This document shows positions 25,781 through 34,558 of a DNA stretch of 57,672 nucleotides, in pieces. The notes beneath the pieces are model-generated. The model did not search any database. It was not told the origin of the DNA and saw only the letters and a list, made by a program, of their open reading frames with translations. A program made the translations under genes and the position numbers. Location of the stretch: NCBI GenBank assembly GCA_030457025.1, contig JAKDSA010000013.1, positions 1 to 57,672 of the forward strand. The letters are read 5' to 3'. Position 1 is the stretch's first letter. Each line of letters opens with the position of its first letter. This DNA comes from Brevibacterium sp. (lineage in GTDB: Bacteria > Actinomycetota > Actinomycetes > Actinomycetales > Brevibacteriaceae).

Positions 25781-26986
25781 GTGGAGAGCACATCAACAAC
25801 CCCGGGCAGCGCCGAGGTGGTCATCATCGGCGCCGGAGTCATGGGAGCATCCATCGCCTATCACCTGGCCAAGCATGGCGTGAACGACATCGTTCTCGTC
25901 GAGCGGGACACTCCCGGTTCGGGTTCGACATCGAAGGCCGCCGGTGGGGTCCGCTGCCAGTTCTCCGATGAGGTCAACATCGCTTTGGCCACGCGCAGCC
26001 TCGAAGTGCTGCGCAACTTCGAAGCCGAGTTCGGCATCGACATCGATCTGGTCAGCAACGGGTACCTGTTCCTCCTCGATTCAGCCGAGGACGCCGAGGC
26101 CTTCGCCGCCAACGTCGACCTGCAGCAGCGCATGGGATTGGATTCCCAGATGCTCACCGTCGCCGAGGTGGCCGAACTGGCCCCCTACATCAGCACGGAG
26201 GGCCTCGTGGCCGGGGCCTTCAATCCCCGTGATGGGCACTGCACCCCCGAGGCCGTGGTCTCCGGATATGTCAGCGCCGCACGGGATCGCGGAGTGCAGA
26301 TCCTCAAGAACTGCGAGGTGACCGGGTTCGAAGCCAGCGGGGCCGATTCGGTCGGGGACGAGCATGGCCGGAAGGTCACCGCGGTGACGACGGATAAGGG
26401 CACAATCGAGTGTTCGCAGGTCGTCTGTGCCGCAGGCGCCTGGTCCGGGCTGATCGGCGAGGCGGCCGGGGTCGATCTGCCTGTCAGACCCTTGCGCCGC
26501 GAGATCATGGTCAGCGAACCCGTGGACGAGGGGGCGCTGGGCATCGACCTGGCGCGGATGCCCTTCACCATCGATTTCTCCACGAGCTTCTACGTTCATC
26601 CTGAAGGCCCGAGTCTGCTCTTCGGATGCCCGGACGAGGCGGATGTGTGGGAGTTCGACGACAAGCGCAGCCCGGATTGGCTGCCTACCTTGGCCGAGCT
26701 CATCGAATCTCGCGCCCCGGCCCTGGGCGATGTCGAGCCCAAGAGCGGTTGGGCGGGACTCTACGAGATGACGCCCGATCACAATGCGCTCATCGGTGAG
26801 GCCGAGGAGCTCTCCGGCTTCTTCTACGCGTGCGGCTTCTCCGGCCATGGGTTCCTCATGGGCCCGGCCGTCGGAGAGGTCGTCGCCGATCTCATGACCG
26901 GCCGTCAGCCCTTCGTCGACGTCTCCGGCCTGGACAAACGGCGCTTCGCCACCTCGGGCCTGCGCAAGGAGCTCAATATCGTCTGA
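25781..26986 (+). CDS. FAD-dependent oxidoreductase (DAO / sarcosine-oxidase-beta type)
   Basis: 401 aa. FAD-binding motif VVIIGAGVMGASIAYHLAKHG at about residues 13-33, and the C-terminal FAD contact FYACGFSGHGFLMGPAVGE typical of sarcosine oxidase beta and related amine or amino-acid oxidases. I chose GTG at 25781 (GAGG 6 nt upstream). It is paired with an ALDH7-family dehydrogenase 79 bp downstream; this resembles the pipecolate oxidase and piperideine-6-carboxylate dehydrogenase pair of lysine catabolism, but the substrate is inferred only. Product would be an imine/aldehyde passed to the next enzyme. Confidence 0.85.
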   Translation: MESTSTTPGSAEVVIIGAGVMGASIAYHLAKHGVNDIVLVERDTPGSGSTSKAAGGVRCQFSDEVNIALATRSLEVLRNFEAEFGIDIDLVSNGYLFLLDSAEDAEAFAANVDLQQRMGLDSQMLTVAEVAELAPYISTEGLVAGAFNPRDGHCTPEAVVSGYVSAARDRGVQILKNCEVTGFEASGADSVGDEHGRKVTAVTTDKGTIECSQVVCAAGAWSGLIGEAAGVDLPVRPLRREIMVSEPVDEGALGIDLARMPFTIDFSTSFYVHPEGPSLLFGCPDEADVWEFDDKRSPDWLPTLAELIESRAPALGDVEPKSGWAGLYEMTPDHNALIGEAEELSGFFYACGFSGHGFLMGPAVGEVVADLMTGRQPFVDVSGLDKRRFATSGLRKELNIV

Positions 26987-27065
26987 CGCCGTGCCCCTCA
27001 CTCCCACCGTCAGACCCGCTTCAGTACAAACATCAGTCAGCACAGACATCCACGAAAGGACAGCA

Positions 27066-28604
27066 ATGACCGCATTGCCCACCGACCAGGCCATCACCGA
27101 TCTCCTCACCTCCGGACTCAAAGCCTGCGGGGTCGAGGCCTCCGTGCTCAATGCCGGGCCCGGAGCCCCCGCGAGCCTGCCTGCCCGCTCCCCCATCACC
27201 GGCCAGAGCCTGGGCACCCTGGCAGCGGACACAAAGGAGTCCGCAGCGGAGAAGATCGCCGCAGCCGCCGAGGCCTTCGCCGACTGGCGAGATGTCCCCG
27301 CGCCTGCGCGCGGCCAATTGGTGCAGCGCTGGGGGCAGCTGCTGGGCGAGCACAAGGAGGACCTGGCGAAGATCATCACCGTCGAGGCGGGCAAGACCCC
27401 GTCAGAAGCCGCCGGTGAGGTGCAGGAAATGATCGATGTCTGCGAGTTCGCCCTGGGCCAGTCCAGGCAGCTGTGGGGCAAGACGATGCCCAGCGAACGT
27501 CCCGGTCACAAGCTCATGGAGACCTGGCATCCGCTCGGAGTCGTCGGTGTCATCTCCGCCTTCAACTTCCCCGTCGCTGTGTACTCCTGGAACACCGCCC
27601 TGGCACTGGTCGCCGGGGATGCCGTGGTGTGGAAGCCCTCGGAGAACGCCGTCCTCGCGGCCCTGGGCGCCCAATCCCTGCTGGCCCAGGCCGCCGCCGA
27701 GGTGGGGGCTCCGGAAGGGCTCGTCCCTGTCCTCGTCGGCGGTCGGGACATCGGCGATGCCATGGTTCGCGATGAGCGTGTGGCCCTCGTCTCGGCCACC
27801 GGCTCGGTGCGCATGGGCCGCGAAGTCGGACCCGTCGTTGCCGAGCGCTTCGGTCGAGTTCTGTTGGAGCTCGGCGGCAACAATGGTGCGATCGTCGCCC
27901 CGAGTGCGGACATCGACCTGGCGCTGCGCGGCGTCGTCTTCGCAGCTGCGGGCACGGCCGGTCAGCGCTGCACCACCCTGCGGCGCCTCATCGTCCACGA
28001 ATCGATTGCCGACGACTTCGTGGACAAGATCGTCGCCGCCTACAAGACCTTGAGCATCGGATCCCCCACCGAGGACGGGGTGCTGGTGGGGCCACTCATC
28101 AACGAAGGCTCCTACGACGCGATGCAGGCGGCTCTGAAACAGGCCGAGTCGGAAGGCGGCACCGTACTCTGCGGCGGCGGACGCGTCCTCGATGATGACC
28201 GGCCCGAGGCACACTACGTGGAGCCGGCGGTCGTGCGGATGCCTGCTCAGACGGCGGTGATGGAGTCGGAGACCTTCGCTCCGATCCTCTACGTCGTCAC
28301 CTATTCCGACCTCGACGAGGCACTCGAGATCCACAACGGGGTGCCGCAGGGGCTGTCCTCGGCGATCTTCACTTCTGAGCTGGCCGAGTCGGAGAAGTTC
28401 CTGTCCCGCTCAGATTGCGGCATCGCCAACGTCAACATCGGCACCTCCGGTGCGGAGATCGGTGGAGCCTTCGGCGGTGAGAAGGAAACCGGCGGCGGCC
28501 GCGAGTCCGGCACTGATTCCTGGAAGGCCTATATGCGGCAGGCCACGAACACTGTCAACTACTCGGGTGAACTGCCGCTGGCCCAGGGAGTGGAGTTCCT
28601 CTGA
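27066..28604 (+). CDS. Aldehyde dehydrogenase, ALDH7 family
   Basis: 512 aa NAD(P)+-dependent dehydrogenase. Family marks of ALDH7 (alpha-aminoadipic semialdehyde / piperideine-6-carboxylate dehydrogenase): SAFNFPVAVYSWNTALAL, the general-base Glu in LLELGGNNGAIV (about residue 265), and the catalytic Cys in GTAGQRCTTLRRL (about residue 301). ATG at 27066 has GAAAGGA upstream; the frame start at 26991 would add a meaningless tail. In one operon with the FAD oxidase. Symbol amaB is tempting but the substrate is unproven. Confidence 0.9.
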   Translation: MTALPTDQAITDLLTSGLKACGVEASVLNAGPGAPASLPARSPITGQSLGTLAADTKESAAEKIAAAAEAFADWRDVPAPARGQLVQRWGQLLGEHKEDLAKIITVEAGKTPSEAAGEVQEMIDVCEFALGQSRQLWGKTMPSERPGHKLMETWHPLGVVGVISAFNFPVAVYSWNTALALVAGDAVVWKPSENAVLAALGAQSLLAQAAAEVGAPEGLVPVLVGGRDIGDAMVRDERVALVSATGSVRMGREVGPVVAERFGRVLLELGGNNGAIVAPSADIDLALRGVVFAAAGTAGQRCTTLRRLIVHESIADDFVDKIVAAYKTLSIGSPTEDGVLVGPLINEGSYDAMQAALKQAESEGGTVLCGGGRVLDDDRPEAHYVEPAVVRMPAQTAVMESETFAPILYVVTYSDLDEALEIHNGVPQGLSSAIFTSELAESEKFLSRSDCGIANVNIGTSGAEIGGAFGGEKETGGGRESGTDSWKAYMRQATNTVNYSGELPLAQGVEFL

Positions 28605-28614
28605 GGGGCGCGAG

Positions 28615-28767
28615 TCAGCGAGGCTGGTTTGTTGCCTGATCTGGTTCCTGAGAATTCGGGCGTCGGCTTTCGTCCGGCGCCCGTTTCTTTCTATGCTTGA
28701 GAAGCAGCGACACGATTCCCGCCAGCGCGAAGAGCGGGAAGACGATCAGCAGAAAGATCCAGCTCAT
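28615..28767 (-). CDS. Small single-span membrane protein
   Basis: 50 aa, beginning MSWIFLLIVFPLFALAG: one membrane helix of about 19 residues at the N-terminus, then a basic stretch (LKHRKKRAPDE) and a polar tail. The positive charges just inside the helix fit a real small membrane protein with cytoplasmic tail. No strong ribosome binding site is visible. Convergent with the aldehyde dehydrogenase (10 bp) and divergent from map. Function unknown. Confidence 0.5.
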   Translation of the reverse strand: MSWIFLLIVFPLFALAGIVSLLLKHRKKRAPDESRRPNSQEPDQATNQPR

Positions 28768-28917
28768 GTTGCGGAATCTACCCGGCAACAACATTCCTTG
28801 CAATGAAATTCGCTCGGAGATGTCTGCTTGATCACGGAAGGGCGACGCAACCGCGACTGGAGGGGCCAGACCGACTAAAGTTGCGATTGAGCCCGTGACG
28901 ACTGAAGGAGAACACCT

Positions 28918-29685
28918 GTGATTGAGCTGAAGACACCCGCCGAGATCGACAAGATGGCGGTCACCGGCCGATTTGTCGCGAAGACACTGGCCGAATTGTC
29001 TTCGATCGCGGAACCGGGCATGAACATCATGCACCTGGAGAAGCGCGCACGAAAGCTCATCGAAGAGGCCGGCGCCGAGTCCTGCTATTGGGACTATGCC
29101 CCTTCTTTCGGTGAAGGCCCCTTCCGGAACGTCATCTGCCTCTCCGTCAACGATGGCGTCCTCCACGGCAAGCCCCATGACCATGTGATGAAGGACGGTG
29201 ACCTGCTCACCCTGGACTTCGCCGTGTCCATCGACGGCTGGGTCGCCGATGCCGCGCGCTCCGTCGTCGTCGGCAACGGCAGCGACGAGGATCAGCGCCT
29301 CATCGACTCCACGTGGGCAGGGCTGGAAGCCGGCATTTCGGCCGCACAGCCGGGCAACCGCCTCGGCGACATTTCGAAGGCCATCGGCGATGTCGCCGAT
29401 GAACAGCGCATTCCTGTCAACCTCGACTTCGGCGGGCACGGACTGGGACACACGATGCACGAGGATCCACACGTGGCCAACCGAGGCAAGGGCGGACGCG
29501 GCCTCGTGCTCAAGCCGGGTCTCACTCTCGCGATCGAACCCTGGTGGTCATTCACCTCGAAGCAGCTCTCCGTCGACAAGGACGGCTGGACCCTGCGTTT
29601 GGCCGACGGCTCGAACGGCGCGCATTCAGAGAACACGATCGCCATCACCGAGGACGGACCCAGGGTCCTCACCGCCCTCGACTGA
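28918..29685 (+). CDS. map: Methionine aminopeptidase, type I
   Basis: 255 aa; removes the initiator Met from nascent proteins using two metal ions. Metal-ligand regions are all present: LDFAVSIDGWVADAAR (Asp), HGLGHTMHEDP (His), LAIEPWW (Glu) and SENTIAITEDG (Glu). No N-terminal zinc-finger or SH3 extension. GTG start at 28918 with AAGGAG upstream. Monocistronic, ended by a strong terminator. Several actinobacteria carry two map genes; whether this is the main one cannot be told. Confidence 0.95.
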   Translation: MIELKTPAEIDKMAVTGRFVAKTLAELSSIAEPGMNIMHLEKRARKLIEEAGAESCYWDYAPSFGEGPFRNVICLSVNDGVLHGKPHDHVMKDGDLLTLDFAVSIDGWVADAARSVVVGNGSDEDQRLIDSTWAGLEAGISAAQPGNRLGDISKAIGDVADEQRIPVNLDFGGHGLGHTMHEDPHVANRGKGGRGLVLKPGLTLAIEPWWSFTSKQLSVDKDGWTLRLADGSNGAHSENTIAITEDGPRVLTALD

Positions 29686-29700
29686 CATCGATCCGGACAC

Positions 29701-29743
29701 AAATCGGGCTCCCAACGACAGCGTTCCTTGGGAGCCCGATTTT
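29701..29743. terminator. Strong bidirectional terminator between map and DUF981 gene
   Basis: A perfect 15-bp stem (29701-29715 with 29728-29742) with a 12-nt loop, A-rich on the left and T4 on the right, so it can end transcripts from both convergent genes. Confidence 0.9.
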
Positions 29744-29777
29744 CATTGCGCGACCGGTTTCGTGGTCTTCGCCTCGG

Positions 29778-30551
29778 TCACATCGTGTTGACGACGAGTC
29801 CGATGTGGGTGAAGTAGTTCATGGCGCCGAAGAGCACGAAGATGACGCCGGTGATCGTGAACATGATTCCGACGGTCGTGACTGCGGCCCCGGATTTGGC
29901 CGTAGCAGCAGTCCGCAGGACAGAATTCACGGCGAACGGGAACACGACTGCTCCGACACCGACAAGCGCGAAGAGCAATGACATGAAGGTCGCCTCGATC
30001 ATCGGGTAGTCAGCGAAGGCGCCCGAGATCGGCTCCTGTGGTGGGGCGGCAAACAACTGGTAGGTGACGCCGGCGATCGCGATGGCAAACAAGGCCAGCC
30101 CCAAAGCAGCGATGAAGATGGACAGCGGACGGGCCGTGCGCGCTGCCAGCCTCAGTGGGGCGGGATCTGCTTTGAGCTCTGCCCCGCGCTTCCAAAGGTA
30201 GATGGCGGCGCCGAGCATAATGACACCGAAGGCCAGGCTCGTCTCGCCGAAGATGATGTTGTCGAAGGCGAATCCGCCCGCTGCCAGAGGCCAGGACAAT
30301 GTCATGTGCAGACCGGTCGCCGTCAGCAATACTCCGAGGACACCGAATGTGATGGCCCAGCCGTCGGTGCTCAGCAACCTCCGTCGTTCGGACGTCTCGT
30401 CGCCTCCGCTGGCCTTCCGCAGATCTACGAAAAGCAGCACGACTGCGAGCAGTCCTGCGCCGACTGCTACGGACATGATGGTGTTGTAGGTGGGCATCGC
30501 TGCCCAGTCGATCATTCCCGGCGACTGCTCACCGGTGAAAGGCGAACTCAT
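29778..30551 (-). CDS. DUF981 family membrane protein
   Basis: 257 aa with about seven membrane segments, including GLLAVVLLFVDL, FGVLGVLLTATGLHM, SLAFGVIMLGAAIYL and MFTITGVIFVLFG near the end. Matches the DUF981 family by length and topology, found in diverse bacteria and archaea, function unknown. ATG at 30551 follows AAGGAGG at ideal distance; the frame start at 30629 is rejected. Divergent from radA, convergent with map. Confidence 0.8.
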   Translation of the reverse strand: MSSPFTGEQSPGMIDWAAMPTYNTIMSVAVGAGLLAVVLLFVDLRKASGGDETSERRRLLSTDGWAITFGVLGVLLTATGLHMTLSWPLAAGGFAFDNIIFGETSLAFGVIMLGAAIYLWKRGAELKADPAPLRLAARTARPLSIFIAALGLALFAIAIAGVTYQLFAAPPQEPISGAFADYPMIEATFMSLLFALVGVGAVVFPFAVNSVLRTAATAKSGAAVTTVGIMFTITGVIFVLFGAMNYFTHIGLVVNTM

Positions 30552-30786
30552 GCATCCTCCTTCTCGAGGCAGACCTGCCTCGAATATCGTTATTGACTTC
30601 TCACTGCATGCAACATTGTGCGTTTCCACAGAATTCCAGTAACAACAGCTGGACGCGTGTCTCGTCGCTCACATACCTCGCCGCTCCGCCCGTATGCCAC
30701 AGCGCTCGCTTGGAGACGCCTCTGAGGCTTGCGGCACTTTCACGAGAGCAGAGCCTCGTGTCAGTGGGTCGTGTCAGACTCGTCCT

Positions 30787-32139
30787 ATGTCTTTCACCTG
30801 CACCGAATGCGGCTATTCGACCGTCAAATGGCTGGGGCGATGCCCCGAATGCCAAGCCTGGGGCACGCTCGAGGAGAAGGGCGCTGGGAAGACCTCGGTG
30901 AAGACGAAGGTCAAGAAGTCCAGCGGGGCAAAATCGATCAACCAGATCGACTCCACTCTGGCTCAGGCCACGACCACCTACGTCAGCGAATTCGACCGCG
31001 TCCTCGGCGGTGGCATTGTCCCCGGCGCCGTCGTCCTCCTCTCCGGCGAGCCAGGCGTCGGCAAATCGACACTGCTGCTTGACGTAGCGGCCCGCGTCGC
31101 CAAATTCGGGTCCAAGGTCCTCTATGTCACGGGCGAAGAATCAGCCGGTCAGGTGCGACTGCGCGCCGAACGCATCAACGCGCTCGAGGACACTCTGCTG
31201 CTGGCTGCGGAGACAGATCTGGGCGCGGTGCTGGGGATGATCGAGGCAGAGTCGCCCGACATGCTCGTCGTCGACTCCATCCAGACACTCGCATCCTCTG
31301 AGATCGACGGTGTGCCCGGTGGTGTCACTCAGGTCAGAGAAGTGGCCGCTGCCCTCATTCGCGAAGCGAAAGCCCGGTCGCTGCCGACAGTGCTCGTCGG
31401 CCACATCACGAAGGACGGGACGATCGCCGGCCCCCGACTTCTCGAGCACCTCGTCGACGTTGTGTGCAACTTCGAGGGAGAACGTCACTCCCGACTGCGC
31501 CTGCTGCGAGCTGTGAAGAACCGGTTCGGTCCCACCGATGATGTCGGCTGCTTCGACATGGAGGAGAACGGCATCAAGAGCCTCGAAGACCCTTCGGGCC
31601 TCTTCCTCTCCCGCAGCGGCAGCAATCCCCCGGGCACCTGTCTGACGGTGACGCAGGAAGGCAAACGTCCGCTCCTCGTCGAAGTCCAGTCACTCATCAC
31701 CGAATCCGCCGGCGGGCAGTCCCGCAGGTCCGTCTCCGGTGTGGATTCCTCGCGCGTGGCCATGATGCTCGCCGTGCTCAGTCAGAAGATCGGCACGATC
31801 AGTTTGGCCAAGTCCGATGTCTTCACCGCCACAGTCGGGGGTGCGAAGCTGGCAGAACCGGCCAGCGATCTCGCGATCTGCCTCTCGCTGGCTTCAGCTG
31901 CGATAGGCAAGCCCATGGCTGCCAAATTCGTTGCGATCGGTGAGATCAGCCTCTCGGGTGAGATCCGCAATGTCCCCAACCTGGGTCAGAGACTCAATGA
32001 GGCCTCCCGTCTCGGCATCACCCATGCGATCGTCGCACATGGCGCGCTGCGCAATGTTTCCACACCTCAGGGGATGCGTGTGAAGGAATGTGAACACGTG
32101 TCAGAAGCCGTCGAGCTGCTTTTGGGAGCCAATCGGTGA
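30787..32139 (+). CDS. radA: DNA repair protein RadA
   Basis: 450 aa, standard length. N-terminal C4 zinc finger (CTECGYSTVKWLGRCPEC), RecA-like ATPase with Walker A LSGEPGVGKSTLLLD (about residues 94-108), the RadA-specific KNRFG motif (in VKNRFGPTDDVG) and a C-terminal Lon-protease-like domain. It helps branch migration in recombination. ATG at 30787 begins at the zinc finger; the longer frame to 30694 lacks family similarity. Alone in its transcript, with a VOC gene 42 bp downstream. Confidence 0.96.
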   Translation: MSFTCTECGYSTVKWLGRCPECQAWGTLEEKGAGKTSVKTKVKKSSGAKSINQIDSTLAQATTTYVSEFDRVLGGGIVPGAVVLLSGEPGVGKSTLLLDVAARVAKFGSKVLYVTGEESAGQVRLRAERINALEDTLLLAAETDLGAVLGMIEAESPDMLVVDSIQTLASSEIDGVPGGVTQVREVAAALIREAKARSLPTVLVGHITKDGTIAGPRLLEHLVDVVCNFEGERHSRLRLLRAVKNRFGPTDDVGCFDMEENGIKSLEDPSGLFLSRSGSNPPGTCLTVTQEGKRPLLVEVQSLITESAGGQSRRSVSGVDSSRVAMMLAVLSQKIGTISLAKSDVFTATVGGAKLAEPASDLAICLSLASAAIGKPMAAKFVAIGEISLSGEIRNVPNLGQRLNEASRLGITHAIVAHGALRNVSTPQGMRVKECEHVSEAVELLLGANR

Positions 32140-32181
32140 TATTTCCGGGACATCTGCGCGAAAATGGCGCATCCTGGAAGT

Positions 32182-32574
32182 ATGACCACGACAGTTTTTC
32201 CGGCAATGAGGACCACAGATGCGGCCGCGACGACCGCTCTGCTGATCGCGCTCGGCTTCACTGAGCGGCTCACGGTCAAAGACGAAAACGATCCCGAGAT
32301 CATCGTCCATGCCGAATATGCGCTGGGTGAGACGGGCGGAATCATGTTCGGTTCCGTCCGCAACGACGGGTCGGCCCTCGACAGCGTCGGCGGGAGCTCC
32401 GTCTACGTCGTCGTCGACACTGAACGAGAAGTCGACCGTCTCTACGAGGAGATCATCGACATGGGCCATGCGATCGTCCGTCCGGTGGCAACGCAGCCTC
32501 ATGGCGGCAGGGAATTCGACTTCCGCGACCATGATGGCAACTCCTGGGGCGTGGGCTCCTACCGCGGAGCCTGA
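32182..32574 (+). CDS. VOC superfamily (glyoxalase/bleomycin-resistance fold) protein
   Basis: 130 aa with the paired beta-alpha-beta-beta-beta modules: ATTALLIALGFTERLTV, then AEYALGETGGIMFGS, GGSSVYVVVDTEREVDRLYEEI and a last strand GREFDFRDHDGNSWGVGSY. Metal-binding or ligand residues cannot be fixed. ATG at 32182 has GGAAG very close; ATG at 32164 is the alternative. Downstream of radA. A perfect 19-bp tandem duplication spans its stop codon. Confidence 0.8.
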   Translation: MTTTVFPAMRTTDAAATTALLIALGFTERLTVKDENDPEIIVHAEYALGETGGIMFGSVRNDGSALDSVGGSSVYVVVDTEREVDRLYEEIIDMGHAIVRPVATQPHGGREFDFRDHDGNSWGVGSYRGA

Positions 32575-32599
32575 CCTCTGCCGCGGAGCCTGACCTCTG
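32562..32599 (+). repeat. 19-bp perfect tandem duplication over the VOC stop codon
   Basis: Units 32562-32580 and 32581-32599 are identical; each holds GGAGCCTGACCTCTG including the TGA stop of the VOC gene. A recent duplication at the gene's 3' end. Confidence 0.95.
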
Positions 32600-32624
32600 A
32601 GCTATCCGACCGCCATTGAACAGC

Positions 32625-33401
32625 TCAGTTATCCGAGGAGTCCGAGCTCTCTGGCTTCTTCTCATCAGGCGTTTCGGACTTCGTGTCCTCGGACTTCGTG
32701 TCCTCTGCCTCTTTCTTCTCTTTGGCCTTGGTGGCGGCGTCCTTCTCGAGCTTGAACTTCGCGGGCTTGCTCTTCTTGTCGCCGAGTTTGACGATGAGTT
32801 CGTACTCCCCCGGGCCGAAAGCCCTGTTCGTTCGGTTGCAGTTCTTGTCGACCTGGACTCGGTTCCATTCGAACTGTGAAGTCTTCTTCGACTCAGGCGC
32901 GAACTCGGTCGAGACCTCAGCATTCTCATCATCGTCGGCGGCGCAGAACTTCGACGACCAGACCACATCGCCATTCTTCTTGACCAGGAATTCCTGCTTC
33001 TTGGTGCCGACCTCGATCAGGCAGGTCGCGGTGTGGTTGTTCTTGATCTCCAGCTCGAACTTGGGTTTCGCATCCTCGTCGAAGCTCTTCTCATCGACCG
33101 AAGCCTTGAGTCCGACCTTGTCCTCGGGACATTTTCCACTCGCCGCCTTCTCATCCGGCACCGGCGCTTTCGTCGGGCTCGCCGACGGCGTGTTTTCAGC
33201 GGCAGGTTCTTCTTCGCCGCCTCTGCCCAGCCCGCTGACGATTCCGACGACACCGAGCACCAGCAGGGCGATCACCACGAGGCCGGCCACCAACAGCATG
33301 TAGCGCCGCCGACGGTACACGTGTGCCGGCAGCTTCCCGATAGACTGGCGGGGCTGCCTGGCACCGTTCTTCGGCTGCGAACCACGATCGGAAGGAGTCA
33401 T
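32625..33401 (-). CDS. Membrane-anchored extracytoplasmic protein, unknown function
   Basis: 258 aa from ATG at 33401. A basic N-terminus (HVYRRRRYM) is followed by one membrane helix at about residues 36-56 (LLVAGLVVIALLVLGVVGIV), a Glu/Pro/Ala/Thr-rich spacer, and a predicted beta-rich extracellular domain with three or four Cys (KCPED, TCLIE, KFCAAD, KNCNR), possibly disulfide-linked. The last 50 residues are Lys/Glu/Asp/Ser-rich repeats (EDTKSEDTKSE). Similar proteins occur in Micrococcales, function unknown. Divergent from mutY. Confidence 0.75.
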   Translation of the reverse strand: MTPSDRGSQPKNGARQPRQSIGKLPAHVYRRRRYMLLVAGLVVIALLVLGVVGIVSGLGRGGEEEPAAENTPSASPTKAPVPDEKAASGKCPEDKVGLKASVDEKSFDEDAKPKFELEIKNNHTATCLIEVGTKKQEFLVKKNGDVVWSSKFCAADDDENAEVSTEFAPESKKTSQFEWNRVQVDKNCNRTNRAFGPGEYELIVKLGDKKSKPAKFKLEKDAATKAKEKKEAEDTKSEDTKSETPDEKKPESSDSSDN

Positions 33402-33425
33402 CGCTTTGAGCCTAGGCCGAAGCGT

Positions 33426-34475
33426 ATGAGCATCCAAATGACACACCGAGCCTCTGCCGAATCGAGATCTTCTCATCCCGATTCCCCCTTCCCCGCAGTT
33501 GCGACCACGGACATCGACCGTGTTCGGGAGACGATCATCACGTGGTTCGAAACCGCAGCTCGCCCCTTGCCGTGGCGAGCTGCCGACACCAGTGCGTGGG
33601 CCGTCCTGGTCAGCGAGATCATGTCGCAGCAGACTCCCGTATCGCGGGTCGAGCCCCGCTGGCGGGAGTGGATGCAGCGGTGGCCCGCACCCTCAGATCT
33701 GGCGCAGGCTTCTACCGCCGAGGTGCTCCATCGGTGGGACCGTCTCGGCTACCCGCGGAGGGCGCTGCGGCTTCAGGAAGCCGCGCGGGTGATCGCCGAG
33801 GAACTCGACGGCCAGGTGCCGCAGACCGCAGAAGAGCTCGAACGGCTGCCCGGCATCGGTGCTTACACCGCAGCGGCCGTGGCCTCCTTCGCCCACGGTG
33901 AGCGCACCACTGTGCTGGATACGAATGTGCGCCGCGTCCTCATTCGGCTCTTCGCCGGCCGCGATCGGCCTTCAGCCTCCCCGGGCCGCACAGAGACCGA
34001 ATGGGCCGGCCAATTCGTTCCCGAAACGGACCACACGAAGTGGAACGCGGGAGTCATGGAGTTCGGTGCTCTCGTGTGCACAGCCAGGAGCCCCCAATGC
34101 GAGACCTGCCCGCTCAGTGACATCTGCGCCTGGCAGAAGGCGGGACGTCCCACCTCGACGGCGAAACCGAAAGCCCAGAAATGGGCGGGCACGGACCGTC
34201 AGCTGCGCGGCGCCATTATGGATGTCCTCAAGTCTGCGCACGAGCAGTCTGAGGGCAGCGACAAGGTCGGTTTCGTCCCTCTTGACCTCTTCACCGCCAC
34301 CACCGCCGAGGTGGATCTCGAGCTGCTCGACTCGCTCCCTTCGCAGACGACGACGAAGCTGGACCGGGTCAGGGACCTCAGCGCGGATGCGGATCGGGTC
34401 TCTCGTCTCATCGACGATCTGATCTCCGATGGTCTGGCCGCCCGAGACAGTGAGGCGCTGCGTCTTCCCGGGTGA
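33426..34475 (+). CDS. mutY: A/G-specific adenine DNA glycosylase
   Basis: 349 aa; removes adenine mispaired with 8-oxoguanine. Catalytic Glu in SEIMSQQTPVSRV (about residue 64), helix-hairpin-helix LPGIGAYTAAAVASFA, catalytic Asp in VLDTNVRRVL, and a 4Fe-4S cluster with Cys spacing C-x6-C-x2-C-x5-C (CTARSPQCETCPLSDIC). The C-terminal NUDIX-like 8-oxoG domain is reduced, as in other actinobacterial MutY. ATG at 33426 is the start; the longer frame from 33033 is a shadow. Confidence 0.95.
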   Translation: MSIQMTHRASAESRSSHPDSPFPAVATTDIDRVRETIITWFETAARPLPWRAADTSAWAVLVSEIMSQQTPVSRVEPRWREWMQRWPAPSDLAQASTAEVLHRWDRLGYPRRALRLQEAARVIAEELDGQVPQTAEELERLPGIGAYTAAAVASFAHGERTTVLDTNVRRVLIRLFAGRDRPSASPGRTETEWAGQFVPETDHTKWNAGVMEFGALVCTARSPQCETCPLSDICAWQKAGRPTSTAKPKAQKWAGTDRQLRGAIMDVLKSAHEQSEGSDKVGFVPLDLFTATTAEVDLELLDSLPSQTTTKLDRVRDLSADADRVSRLIDDLISDGLAARDSEALRLPG

Positions 34476-34497
34476 CAGCCAGGGACACGTGACCGCT

Positions 34498-34539
34498 TGT
34501 CGAGGAGTTCGTCTCGACTGTCGAGGAGTTCATCTCGAG
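34498..34539. repeat. 21-bp tandem duplication after mutY
   Basis: Units 34498-34518 and 34519-34539 match at 19 of 21 positions, starting 22 bp after the mutY stop and ending 20 bp before the convergent GNAT stop. Confidence 0.85.
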
Positions 34540-34558
34540 AACCGATGATCAATGATGC

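Noticed and set aside
28768..29472. Upstream extension of the small membrane frame, antisense to map
   Set aside because: The sequence opposite map has no similarity to known proteins; only the last 50 residues look real.
33033..33425. N-terminal extension of mutY
   Set aside because: Lies opposite the anchored exported protein; MutY family proteins start near 33426.
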